Below, one piece after another: positions 55,700 through 64,000 of a stretch of DNA of 64,000 bases. Position numbers and translations under genes: made by a program. Position 1 is the first letter of the stretch; each line of letters begins with the position of its first letter. This stretch comes from Paenibacillus ihumii (lineage in GTDB: Bacteria; Bacillota; Bacilli; Paenibacillales; Paenibacillaceae): contig NZ_LN884295.1 in the NCBI RefSeq assembly GCF_001403875.1, positions 124,001 through 188,000 on the forward strand, written 5' to 3'. The notes beneath the pieces are model-generated. The model was not told the origin of the DNA. It saw nothing but the letters and a program-made list of their open reading frames with translations, and did no database searches.

Positions 55700-56416
55700 T
55701 TATGCCCCACCTTCTGTAAGAGAAAAGAATACATCTTCTAGTGATTCTAGGTTTTTCATAACATGCTGAAGTTCACCCGTTGCTATTATTTTTCCATGAT
55801 TAATAATAACTACATCGTCCGCCACAGCCTCCACTTCCGAAAGTAGATGTGATGACAACAAAATCGTCTTTCCCATGCCTGATTGCTGACGTATAAATTT
55901 TCTAAACCAGCGAATTCCTGTTGGATCAAGTCCATTGGTTGGTTCATCAAGAACAAGATATTGTGGGTCACCCAATAGAGCTGCGGCAAGTCCAAGCCGT
56001 TGTCCTTCACCCAATGATAAAGTTCCCAGCCTCGCTTTGCTTTTTTCTGATAAACCGACGATTTCCAATACTTCAGGCACACGACGGAAAGAGATGTTGT
56101 TGCTTTGTGCTATGATTTTCAGATGGGTCTTTACCCTTCTAGAAGGAGCACCGCCTATACCATCAAATGCTGCTCCTACCACTTTTAATGGAGTATCAAA
56201 TGTTACATAGTTCTTTCCGCCAAAAGTTGCCGTTCCTGTTGAACGATCAAGGCCTAACAAAATTCGAAGGGTTGAGCTCTTTCCTGCACCATTTGGTCCA
56301 AGAAATGCTGTGATTCTCCCTTGTTTTGCTTCAAATGACACATCTTTTAAAATATCTTTTTCTCCAAGTCGCTTACATAATTGTGATATAACAATATGGT
56401 TTGTAGTATTCGCCAA
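55700..56416 (-). CDS. ABC transporter ATP-binding protein (exporter/immunity type)
   Basis: ATPase of 238 residues: Walker A GPNGAGKSS (~40-48), signature LSLGEGQRLGLAAAL, Walker B YLVLDEPTNGLDP and switch His in LLSSHLLSE. Resembles BcrA/LanF-type ATPases. TTG start with AAGGGGATATTTGTT in front. Divergent from the LytTR regulator and followed by two ABC-2 permeases. Confidence 0.88.
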   Translation of the reverse strand: MANTTNHIVISQLCKRLGEKDILKDVSFEAKQGRITAFLGPNGAGKSSTLRILLGLDRSTGTATFGGKNYVTFDTPLKVVGAAFDGIGGAPSRRVKTHLKIIAQSNNISFRRVPEVLEIVGLSEKSKARLGTLSLGEGQRLGLAAALLGDPQYLVLDEPTNGLDPTGIRWFRKFIRQQSGMGKTILLSSHLLSEVEAVADDVVIINHGKIIATGELQHVMKNLESLEDVFFSLTEGGA

Positions 56417-56524
56417 AACAAATATCCCCTTCGCTGAATATTTGTTTTAATAATAATCTATTTTTAAACGATTTCTCCTTTGTGTAACAAACTGCAGGTT
56501 ATATGTAATTATCGACATTATTTT

Positions 56525-56532
56525 TACACCCA
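56525..56532 (-). promoter_or_regulatory. Shared 8-mer before the exporter operon
   Basis: TACACCCA (TGGGTGTA on the minus strand) is identical to the 8-mer at the -35 position of the lanKC promoter. Both face the same way and are followed by an A/T-rich stretch. Candidate site for the neighbouring LytTR regulator. No clean -10 follows at 17 bp. Confidence 0.35.
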
Positions 56533-56671
56533 CTTAATTTACAACCTCTTCCTGAATGGTGGTAAACTATAAAATAACAAGGATTTTCAGAACGTCTCAG
56601 GTTTCGTCTAGGACAAAGTAGTAAGAATCGTGCGTCATAGCCACAACTTACATTATCAAGGGAGTGAAACG

Positions 56672-57385
56672 ATGGTCATAAAAGTTGCTATTTGTGATGA
56701 TGTTCCTGTTATTGCAAAAGCTATCGAAGATTTAATGTTAGAATATGACTCCTCGTTATTTGAAATTGATATATTCTACAGCCCATTTCGTTTAATTGAA
56801 TTACTTAAAGAAAATACATATGATTTGTTTATTTTAGATATAGAGTTTCCTAGTCTATCGGGAATAGAGATTGCCGAAATCATTAGAAAGAACAACTATA
56901 CTTGTCCAATTATCTTTCTTACTAGTTTCCAAGAATATATGGAAAAGGTTTTTAGGATTAACACTTTTGACTACATTTTAAAACCAGTAACAAAAGACAA
57001 ACTATATCCTGCCTTGAATCGCGTTATTAAATATTTAGACTTAAATGATTCAAAATTTATGTTTACATTTAACAAAGTTTTTTACAGTCTTTCTTTTAGT
57101 GAAATTATTTACTTTGAAAAAAATAAAAGGAGTGTACTTATTCACACCCCTTCTGATATATATGAAACGATCCTGCAAACAAAAGCCCTTTTATCCAAAG
57201 TTAATGATAATTTTGTGCAGGTCCACACCTCGTTTATTGTTAATGTTAGATATATAAAACAACTAAGCAGTAATTCAATTATTGCTAAATTAAATGATAA
57301 GCAAACTGTTGAAATACCAATGAGTCGCAAATTTATAGATAGTGCCAAAAAACAAATTTTGATGAAGCTAAGAGACTTCATATGA
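56672..57385 (+). CDS. LytTR-type response regulator of the lanthipeptide island
   Basis: Protein of 237 residues, ATG 56672 behind AAGGGAGTGAAACG; a GTG 14 codons upstream has no such site. Receiver (VAICDDVPVIAKA; phospho-acceptor Asp in LFILDIEFPSLSG; Lys in ILKPVTKDK) and LytTR DNA-binding domain (~130-237; FSEIIYFEKNKRSVLIHT). AgrA/ComE-like. Its stop overlaps the ATG of the kinase (ATGA), which is split by the IS element. Probably activates synthetase and exporter genes. Confidence 0.9.
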   Translation: MVIKVAICDDVPVIAKAIEDLMLEYDSSLFEIDIFYSPFRLIELLKENTYDLFILDIEFPSLSGIEIAEIIRKNNYTCPIIFLTSFQEYMEKVFRINTFDYILKPVTKDKLYPALNRVIKYLDLNDSKFMFTFNKVFYSLSFSEIIYFEKNKRSVLIHTPSDIYETILQTKALLSKVNDNFVQVHTSFIVNVRYIKQLSSNSIIAKLNDKQTVEIPMSRKFIDSAKKQILMKLRDFI

Positions 57386-57474
57386 TGGTTAAATTTTCGC
57401 GCAAACCAAAAAAGAGACCCATAAATCCTCTTCCCCTAATGGCGCTAATTTCCATTCCCATCATAACGGTTCAA
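57382..57474 (+). pseudogene. 5' fragment of the partner histidine kinase, cut by an IS element
   Basis: ATGATG overlaps the regulator stop. The frame reads MMVKFSRKPKKRPINPLPL followed by MALISIPIITV: a short basic cytoplasmic tail and the first half of a membrane segment. It then enters the IS inverted repeat and ends after about ten foreign codons. The remainder of the kinase continues at 58836 beyond the IS. Confidence 0.75.
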
Positions 57475-57519
57475 CCCCCTAAGTTTGGACACTTTCCACA
57501 TCATACTTAGGAAATCACA

Positions 57520-58446
57520 TTATAGCGCAATTTTCTTTGGGTTAATCAAGCCCGCGGTGACTAAACGCAAGTATTCCTTGGGCGGCCAATCGTAGAGACT
57601 GCCGTGGATGCGTTCTGTGTTGTAGTATCGAATAAATCGGTCGACCACTGCAAAAGCCTCTTCGTAGGTTTCAAAACAATTCCGCTGGTAGCATTCTTGC
57701 TCTACAATGCTGTGGTACGACTCAATAAAAGCATTCTTGTTTGGCGTTTGGTTGGGGATCCTTTCATGCTCTAACCCCGCTTGCTCGCAAAAGGCATGGA
57801 ACGCTTTGCTAATGAACTGCGGCCCATTATCCGTCCGGATCACCAACTTGTGTTCTTGTTCGTGGATTCTACGTTTAAAAAGCGCCTTCTGGATCGTACG
57901 CAAAATGTCTTCTGTGCTGCAGACCTTTCCACGGTAATGGGCGACAATGCTCCGGTCAAACACGTCAATGATGCTGGCCAGGTAGAAATGTCGGCGTTTG
58001 CCGGCTACGTAACCATACTTAATATCCATTTGCCATAGCTGGTTTGGTCCGCTCACAATACGGTTATTGGCGAGCTTTTTAGGTACGGGGTTTTTCAACT
58101 CTCGCTGTGGATGGAGAATCCCCATTTCTTTGCAGAGACGGTAGGTCTTCTTTTTGTTAATAATTAGCCGGTATTTTCGCCGCAACAACGTCGTCAGCTT
58201 CCGATAGCCGAAGGCAGCGTTAAGGCCTTGAATCAAGCGTCTGAGGTATCCTTTAATGCGAGCATCTCCTACCTTTTTTCCATCCTTGTCATAGGAGAAG
58301 CCTGGAACAGGCCGACCGCTGCTGACTGGCTGCTGGCGTTCAGGATGCTTTAGGCGATAGTAGTAACTTGAACGTGGGACTCCACATAGAAGGAGCACCT
58401 TTTGAACGGGATACCCTTGCTGAATCCAATAGATAGCTACTTCCAA
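57520..58446 (-). CDS. IS3-family transposase OrfB
   Basis: Catalytic part of 308 residues, rve integrase core with DDE triad Asp141 (WQMDIKYG), Asp206 (IRTDNGPQF) and Glu242 (AFIESYHS), giving the DD(35)E spacing of the family. Expressed as an OrfAB fusion by -1 slippage on A9; the frame also opens with a TTG. Intact, so the element may be active. Confidence 0.92.
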   Translation of the reverse strand: MEVAIYWIQQGYPVQKVLLLCGVPRSSYYYRLKHPERQQPVSSGRPVPGFSYDKDGKKVGDARIKGYLRRLIQGLNAAFGYRKLTTLLRRKYRLIINKKKTYRLCKEMGILHPQRELKNPVPKKLANNRIVSGPNQLWQMDIKYGYVAGKRRHFYLASIIDVFDRSIVAHYRGKVCSTEDILRTIQKALFKRRIHEQEHKLVIRTDNGPQFISKAFHAFCEQAGLEHERIPNQTPNKNAFIESYHSIVEQECYQRNCFETYEEAFAVVDRFIRYYNTERIHGSLYDWPPKEYLRLVTAGLINPKKIAL

Positions 58447-58760
58447 TCGGGATACTTTTTTTTTACCAGGTCTCGTAGAATGCTGTTCTCGAGCTCTTTT
58501 TCGCCTAGTAGCTTCATGGCATCGTTGTATTTCTTCTCTAGTTCCTTGAAATTGGCTGCATTCTGCTTCATTTTTTCTGCATCGTTTTGCTTCTTTTTCA
58601 TAAGGTCACCCACCTCATCTTGATACTGGCGAACCCACTGGCTTAACGTTCTAGGAGACATTCCATGCTTCCGGGCTACTATCTCCGTCCGATAACCCGA
58701 GAGCACCTCTACCACAAGCTCCTTCTTCGTTTCATTGGGGCACCTAAATCGTCTTTTCAT
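58437..58760 (-). CDS. IS3-family transposase OrfA
   Basis: Protein of 107 residues from ATG 58760 (GAGGAGTTAGAATCC in front). N-terminal helix-turn-helix (ETKKELVVEVLSGYRTEIVARKHG...RTLSQWVRQYQ) for end recognition, then a coiled coil (MKKKQNDAEKMKQNAANFKELEKKY). Ends LVKKKYPDWK just past the slippery A-run. Confidence 0.9.
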   Translation of the reverse strand: MKRRFRCPNETKKELVVEVLSGYRTEIVARKHGMSPRTLSQWVRQYQDEVGDLMKKKQNDAEKMKQNAANFKELEKKYNDAMKLLGEKELENSILRDLVKKKYPDWK

Positions 58761-58835
58761 GGATTCTAACTCCTCACTCATTTTAGTGTATCTGAGGTGG
58801 ATTAGAGTGTCCAATTGGATTAGGGGGCTAAATAG

Positions 58836-59639
58836 ATAATATCAGTATTTGTGTTAGTTGCTTCTGTTGTATCTGAAATTACCTTTATTGATCATCCTAA
58901 TTTTATTTTTATATTCATTATTTCTTTTATTATTTATATCAACATATGCATTCTATATCTTTATAAAACCCTCAGAAACTATTATGAAAAGCTTGAAAAA
59001 ACTACAACGCAAAAAATAGTATTTGAATCAGAATTGAAATTTTTTAAGCAACTAAAGGATTCACAATCTAAACTATATTCCATGAAGCATGACTTAAAAA
59101 ACCAATACATAGTTCTGATGGGGATGTTAAGTCAGGGAGATACTGCTGGAGCTGAAAAATACCTTCAAAATTCGATTCAGAAAATCGAACACATTGATTA
59201 CTTTTTTACAAATAACTATGTGCTAAACTATCTTCTGAATGAAAAAAAAGCTATTGCTGAAAGCCATGGAATAACTTTAAACGTTAAATCTTTTCTTCCT
59301 GAAAAGATTAATTTGGATACTGATATTTTTGCAGTTGTGCTAGGAAATTTAATAGATAATTCCTTGAACGCCGTCTTACGTTTATCTAATTCTGAAGAAA
59401 AAGAGATTTCACTTCTTATTAAACAATTTGATAATAACCTACTTATAGAAATTTCAAATGTATTTGATCCTATGGAGCTTAAAACTCGAAAGAATAGACA
59501 ATTCGAGGGAATAGGAATTAAAAATGTGAAAAGAATTGTAGAAGAGCATGGTGGAATTTATAATCAATGGATTCAAGATCATCAGTATATCGTAAGTATA
59601 CTTTTACTCCATGTATATGATAAAGAAGATGAAGAATAA
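58836..59639 (+). pseudogene. 3' fragment of AgrC-like histidine kinase
   Basis: The frame is open from ATA ATA TCA GTA at 58836 (an in-frame TAG precedes it at 58833, next to the IS end). From the GTG at 58851 it could still make 262 residues. One membrane segment remains (FIFIFIISFIIYINICILYLY), then a linker, phospho-site region LYSMKHDLKNQYIVL and GHKL ATPase domain (LGNLIDNSLNAVLR; EGIGIKNVKRIVEEHGG). Joined to the 5' piece, IPIITV plus ISVFVLVASVV restores the first membrane segment. Catalytic part is whole, sensor part broken; an IS-driven or internal start could still yield a truncated kinase. Confidence 0.8.
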
Positions 59640-60775
59640 CTCCACTGCCGATCATTGAAAGTGACGCGGCCGTGTTTCAATTAATACCGCACAAAATATC
59701 TGCAAAATTGAACAAATCAACCATCACTTTGGATTCGGAGTCCTTGAAGGCTTCTCCGCTGCTTATGAAGAAAGGCAACCTCTACTTACCGATCAAGTGG
59801 CTAGAGCAAGCGCATGTTGGAAAGATCATGAAAAGCACAAAAACGAATAGTTATTAGGTCGAGTTTAGCCCAAATCATCCGACTTACTTTTCATACATTC
59901 ATTTCAAGCCTAACAGCTCCAAGCTATATATTGAAGAGAACGGCAAACTTACAGTGATCGAGGATGCACAGAAGATTCTACCACCGTTTATGAAAAGCAA
60001 TACGTTGTATGTTCCAGTTTCAATGTTGCCGCGGATGGGGATCAACTATAACTGGAGCCAGGGAACTTTGCAGTTGACATGGAATGAGATGTCAGCGAAG
60101 GTCCTACACCCTGTCTATACGACAGAGGCGGGTCATATCACGTTCAGTTCATTGGTTCAAAAAGGGTACGGAGACGTTTATTTAATGCATAGCATGGGTC
60201 TTGGTGGTATGACCGGCATTCCGGATAGTAAAGGACCAAAGGCCACCGACAAGTTGATCAAAATTGGAAATCGTGAATTTAGTCGGGTTGAGGTTTCCGT
60301 TGATCTCCGTCCAGGACCGAATCCGCTGCAGATTCATTCTAATGACTATCCATCTGCAGACATCATCGTCAATCGGATCGTTAAGGATCCCTCCTTGATT
60401 CCTATCCGATATACCCATGATACGTATGCGGATAGTCTCGTGTTTATGGAACCAACACAAGGCTACCTGCGGGTAAAGGCCGGAGAAGCCATAGAAATTA
60501 GCGGATCTGTCTTTACGGAGAATACGCAGAGTCTTGGGTTGGAATTGACGAGGTTTCAGAATAGAGACTATCAAATAAGTGGTAACCGAACAGTCGTTCA
60601 GATAAACGAGAATAGAGAGTTTAGTGGCTCGATCGCGATTAATGAGCCAGGCAGTTATTTGATTAATATACTTAAACTTAGTCGGGACGTATTCGGAAGG
60701 GGAGAGACACCGCGGTACATCTCAGAGAAACGGGCGGAGATTGCGGTTGAAGTACTGCCGAAAGGCAGCAAGTAG
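59640..60775 (+). pseudogene. Truncated stalk/copper-amine-oxidase-N-like secreted protein
   Basis: One continuous frame runs from just after the kinase stop to 60775, broken by a single TAG at 59855-59857. There is no start codon or signal peptide. The left part (KLNKSTITLDSES...MKKGNLYLPIKWLEQA) resembles the copper amine oxidase N-domain repeats common in Paenibacillus surface proteins; the right part (GDVYLMHSMGLGG; LRPGPNPLQIHSND; AGEAIEISGSVFTEN) is an unrecognised secreted beta-rich domain. From the GTG at 59954 a 273-residue piece stays open. Base composition is that of the host, not the island, so the island's right end replaced its 5' part. Confidence 0.7.
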
Positions 60776-60803
60776 TGAAATTAGCTAAGAAGTATACGCA
60801 TGC

Positions 60804-60826
60804 AGGGCTATCCGTGGGATAGCTCT
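60804..60826 (+). terminator. Terminator after the truncated surface-protein gene
   Basis: AGGGCTATCC-GTG-GGATAGCTCT followed by TTTATTTG. Confidence 0.75.
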
Positions 60827-60960
60827 TTTATTTGTAAAAGATCACACTTAGTGCCGTTAGTATCCATTCAAAAATTGCACAATTATTACATAGATCATCT
60901 GCGCTAAAGAAAGATAATCGTTCTTGAAACAAGACCATCCACCTCGTCAGCACGTCTATA

Positions 60961-60987
60961 AAAAACGGCTCTCCCGAGGGAGAACCG
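60961..60987 (-). terminator. Terminator of the MacB/FtsX-type transporter
   Basis: CGGCTCTCCC pairs with GGGAGAACCG (one mismatch); on the minus strand TTTTTTATAG follows. Confidence 0.8.
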
Positions 60988-61004
60988 ATCGTTGAAGCTG
61001 TTTA

Positions 61005-63590
61005 CTAATCCATTTGAATATTAGACTTCTTGGACTCAGAAACCATTCTGGCTTCTTTGCTTCCTAATAGGAACGATAAGATAAAAGTAAAAACCACAAC
61101 ACATATTACAATATATATTTGTTCTCTAATAGCATTATAAATGTGATCATTGTCTATTTGTGAAAAGTAGAAAGTAATGAGCCACCCTGTGATAACTCCG
61201 ATAACAATTCCTATCATGCCAAATAATCCACATTGAACGATAACAATCTTTCGAATTTGTCCGTGGGTTGCGCTAATCATACGAAGTATGGACATTTCAC
61301 GACGTTTCGTCAGGAGGATGGCCGATAGATGATTAGCCATCCCGCTCAGTCCCATCATGAGCAACAACACAAAAGTCGCTCCCAATATCAAAATGCGCTC
61401 GGACATTTGCTTTGACAGCTCCTGCAGCTGAGTAGATCTGTCGCTCCAGTTGATTTCATCATATTTATTCATTTGAAGCATCTTTATATGCTGATCTACA
61501 AGCGTTTTCTGGGTCGGATCAACGTATAGCATGACACTATGCACATTGGGTTGATCCAGTCCTGTGAGCGCAGAGTTGTTCCAATCCAAAAGCAGCAGCG
61601 AGTCTTCGTTTGCATACAACTGATCTAATACTGCTGCAATCGTAACTTTCACCTGGCGGTAAGGGTCTTTATAATTTAAAGGAACGAGAGAAAATTCCAA
61701 AGTATCCCCCTTCCTAACACCCAACATTTCGGCGTAACGCGCTGTTATCATTACCGCATTTTGTGATTCGATCTCTTGTGGCAATTGCAGATCAAGTTCC
61801 TTAACGAGAGAATGGATGTGAACCAGCTTATAGTTCGCCACTTCTCGTTTCAAAACAGGTTTATTTTGTTCATCTTTTATAAGTGGAGAAGGGGATGATT
61901 TTAAATTCAACCATTTCTGATTGCTCTTTGAGAAATCATAATTATCCAGAATTAATGTCCGATTGACGCTAACCGGAATAGCCGTTTTCACACCTGGTAT
62001 TCGTTGCAAATCTTCTTGTATTTCCAACGGAACAGTGGAACGCATGCTTTTATTGCTCGACACTAAAATATCAGAAATATAATTCGACTCTATTTGCTGC
62101 ACCATATTATCTTCAATCCATGTGTAAATCGTGACAAGCGGGATAGTCAATGTCATGGATAAACCAATGATAATAACAGCCAATGTACTTTGGGCTCGTT
62201 GGAAAATCAGATTTTGAACAGCAATTTTGGATTCTATGCCTGCTATTCGTTCAAGGAGCGGGGACAATATGCACAAAACAGGTGATATCCAAAAGGGAGT
62301 TAACATATAAAGAGAGCTGGAGATCATTAATCCTCCTACAACATAGAACAGCACATGCAAGGAACTTTCCTGATCCCCCCATCTGCCTATGCCTGCGCAA
62401 AGAAGACTAATCACCAATAACCCGACCGCTATCCATTTCTGAGTATTCCGTGGACGCAAATTTTCATCAAGTATCTCATTGAGGAATTCCATGGGCAGAA
62501 CTTTTGAGGCTTTATGGGCAGGAATCAAGGAAGTTAAAAAAACAAATAATGCGATGCTTATTGCAGTGACCGCAACGTATTCATATGAAATTGACACTGA
62601 AAATAAAGGGATGGAAAGATACCGAGCCATCCAATCTATGGTTATTTTCGTTAATAATACACCTATAAGCGATCCGAGAAATGACCCGATAATGGCAATC
62701 GTCAACCCCTCTATACAGACCATCAACTTCAATTGACTCGGACTTCCACCGATCATACGTAGAAGAGCTAACTCTTTTTTTCTCTGTTGTACAGTAATGT
62801 AGAAACTACTCAGCATCATAAAACCACTAGCAAATACAACCATAATCCCTAATGCATATCCGATGACTAAAAAACTATTTAATTTATCTCCCTCTTCAGG
62901 GTCACCTACGATATCCACATCCGGTATGGGATTAAAATTGTCCTTCACAAACCGCGAAAACCTTTGCTTATCATGATCTTTGACTAAATCTATTAAAAGA
63001 AGATTAACTTTTACGTCGCTTCCTGCAATCTCTTGCAGGGATTGCAAATGAAAAATGGCATAGTCCGGCAACGGGCCGTCTGGTCCGTAACGATCAGGGA
63101 TAATTTCCTTTACGACCCAGGGCTGTGAAGATGGAAGAGACGGTATGGATGTTTTACCGTGTAATTCGACACCCCAACGTTCGGCAAGCCTCTCGGTCAA
63201 CACAATTTCAAAGGGCTGCAGAGCTTGCGTGAATTTATAGGTCGATTTCGCAATTTCGGAATGATCAACCCCAACAACATAGAAGTCAGGAGAGAGCCCG
63301 GGAATTTTAGGCGCCGCCAATATTTGCGCAAAGCCTTGAACCATCGTACTGCTCGTAATTTGATCTATTTGTTCTGGGGTAAGTCCTTGTTCAGCAGTCC
63401 TATATCCCACCATAATATCTGTATATCCAAATTGATCAAACTGTTGTTTTTTTATTGAAGCATGAAGCATTTGACCCAACAGCACCACACTAGTTAAAAG
63501 AACTGTACCTAGCATTACGCCGATGAGCATATAGATCATCCTACTCTTTTTCGCAAGAAGCATCTTCCAGGCTAGCATCAGAATAACCAT
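61005..63590 (-). CDS. FtsX/MacB-type ABC transporter permease
   Basis: Membrane protein of 861 residues with the two-block arrangement of the DUF214 type: N-terminal segment, extracytoplasmic MacB-PCD-like domain (~45-245), three-segment FtsX block (~250-365; ELALLRMIGGSPSQLKLM), a middle pair of segments, a second extracytoplasmic domain and a final FtsX block (~735-850; EMSILRMISATHGQIRKI). ATG overlaps the stop of the ATPase gene by one base. Such pairs export lipoproteins or peptides or work in mechanotransmission; substrate unknown. Confidence 0.88.
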   Translation of the reverse strand: MVILMLAWKMLLAKKSRMIYMLIGVMLGTVLLTSVVLLGQMLHASIKKQQFDQFGYTDIMVGYRTAEQGLTPEQIDQITSSTMVQGFAQILAAPKIPGLSPDFYVVGVDHSEIAKSTYKFTQALQPFEIVLTERLAERWGVELHGKTSIPSLPSSQPWVVKEIIPDRYGPDGPLPDYAIFHLQSLQEIAGSDVKVNLLLIDLVKDHDKQRFSRFVKDNFNPIPDVDIVGDPEEGDKLNSFLVIGYALGIMVVFASGFMMLSSFYITVQQRKKELALLRMIGGSPSQLKLMVCIEGLTIAIIGSFLGSLIGVLLTKITIDWMARYLSIPLFSVSISYEYVAVTAISIALFVFLTSLIPAHKASKVLPMEFLNEILDENLRPRNTQKWIAVGLLVISLLCAGIGRWGDQESSLHVLFYVVGGLMISSSLYMLTPFWISPVLCILSPLLERIAGIESKIAVQNLIFQRAQSTLAVIIIGLSMTLTIPLVTIYTWIEDNMVQQIESNYISDILVSSNKSMRSTVPLEIQEDLQRIPGVKTAIPVSVNRTLILDNYDFSKSNQKWLNLKSSPSPLIKDEQNKPVLKREVANYKLVHIHSLVKELDLQLPQEIESQNAVMITARYAEMLGVRKGDTLEFSLVPLNYKDPYRQVKVTIAAVLDQLYANEDSLLLLDWNNSALTGLDQPNVHSVMLYVDPTQKTLVDQHIKMLQMNKYDEINWSDRSTQLQELSKQMSERILILGATFVLLLMMGLSGMANHLSAILLTKRREMSILRMISATHGQIRKIVIVQCGLFGMIGIVIGVITGWLITFYFSQIDNDHIYNAIREQIYIVICVVVFTFILSFLLGSKEARMVSESKKSNIQMD

Positions 63591-64000
63591 CAGATATCAA
63601 CCTTTCCTTGCGATGCAAGTTGAAGATCGACGATAACCGAAACCCGTTTATTGTGGTCACATTCCTTATCATTAGCATGATCAAGAACCAGTTTGCCATC
63701 ATGTAAAAAAATGACCCGATCCGCATAAGCGGCCACTTGAGGATCGTGAGTAACTAACAGAATGGTTTGATTACGATGTTTCTGAAGTTGAACCAGCAAA
63801 GACAAAACATGAGAGGTCGTTACTGAATCTAAATTTCCTGTTGGTTCATCAGCTAGCAGTAGGCAAGGATCATGCACGAGGGCTCTCGCGATCGCGACAC
63901 GCTGCTGCTCCCCACCCGACAAAGTATGAGGATATTGTTTTCTTTTGTTGAACAAACCTACTTTCTCAAGCAGATCTCTCGCTTTATCGTAAACCTCTTT
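63590..64000 (-). CDS. ABC transporter ATP-binding protein, partial (runs off the window)
   Basis: C-terminal 136 residues of a MacB/LolD-type ATPase; the Walker A half lies outside the window. Seen are signature [15 protein letters not shown], Walker [15 protein letters not shown] and switch His in [15 protein letters not shown]. Directly coupled to the permease. Confidence 0.9.
   Translation of the reverse strand, partial: KEVYDKARDLLEKVGLFNKRKQYPHTLSGGEQQRVAIARALVHDPCLLLADEPTGNLDSVTTSHVLSLLVQLQKHRNQTILLVTHDPQVAAYADRVIFLHDGKLVLDHANDKECDHNKRVSVIVDLQLASQGKVDI

Larger units (their letters stand above)
57475..58827 (-). mobile_element. IS3-family insertion sequence
   Basis: About 1.35 kb bounded by inverted repeats: left CCCCCTAAGTTTGGACACT, right (complement) CCCCCTAATCCAATTGGACACT. 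It carries an orfA/orfB pair with a nine-A slippery run at their junction (58456-58464). Both frames are intact. I found no clear target-site duplication, so exact ends may differ by a few bases or one flank has been altered. It splits the histidine kinase gene. Confidence 0.85.

Noticed and set aside
57475..58827. Composite transposon carrying the lanthipeptide genes
   Set aside because: Only one IS copy is present and it sits inside the locus, interrupting a gene, rather than flanking it.
61005..64000. Second exporter of the lanthipeptide island
   Set aside because: It lies beyond the truncated host-like gene, has host-like composition, and is a generic MacB/FtsX type; no link to the peptide is visible.

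Overview
The window reads as chromosome of a Paenibacillaceae-type Firmicute (Paenibacillus or Cohnella-like). Pointers are the AGGAGG-type ribosome binding sites, a giant S-layer-anchored glucanase with SLH domains, several CUT1-type sugar ABC importers each next to AraC-type regulators or YesM/YesN two-component systems, and species-typical tandem repeats. No rRNA, tRNA or CRISPR array was seen.

Layout. 1-1.4 kb: two tandem-repeat fields (about 13 units of 38-39 bp, then about 8 near-identical plus 3-4 decayed 40-bp units). 1.4-8.2 kb: azoreductase with divergent TetR regulator, a lipoprotein, a pair of PH-domain membrane proteins (YdbS/YdbT type), and an MFS efflux pump with its TetR regulator. 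8.4-23.5 kb: a beta-glucan locus with a 1560-residue SLH/GH16/CBM laminarinase, two lichenases (one lipoprotein, one secreted), an ABC importer, an extra binding protein, and a YesM/YesN pair. 23.8-25.1 kb: a YjbR-like protein and an AT-rich aminoglycoside 6-adenylyltransferase. 25.2-40 kb: two further sugar importers, with two Gfo/Idh oxidoreductases, two paralogous binding proteins and two AraC-type regulators. 40.1-50.1 kb: a surface glycan/glycosidase cluster (LytTR two-component system, domain-swapped membrane-anchored GH3, small membrane protein, GH2, GtrA, GT2).

50.6-59.64 kb is visibly AT-rich against its neighbours and is the most interesting part: a class III lanthipeptide locus. 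It has two intact precursor genes, a frameshifted third precursor relic, a LanKC synthetase, a three-gene ABC-2 exporter/immunity operon, and an AgrA-like LytTR response regulator whose partner histidine kinase has been cut in its first membrane segment by an intact IS3-family element. Directly after the kinase stop codon begins a 5'-truncated, nonsense-mutated gene of the host-like base composition, so this looks like the right edge of an acquired island. The window ends in a MacB/FtsX-type ABC transporter, its ATPase running off the end.

How it works together: the first 40 kb is a polysaccharide-harvesting region. Secreted and wall-bound GH16 enzymes cut beta-glucans, lipoprotein receptors capture oligosaccharides, permease pairs import them (the shared ATPase is not in the window), and AraC-type regulators respond to them. 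The lanthipeptide island would make a labionin-type peptide. An exact 8-mer (TACACCCA) in front of both the synthetase and the exporter suggests control by the LytTR regulator, whose sensor is now broken.
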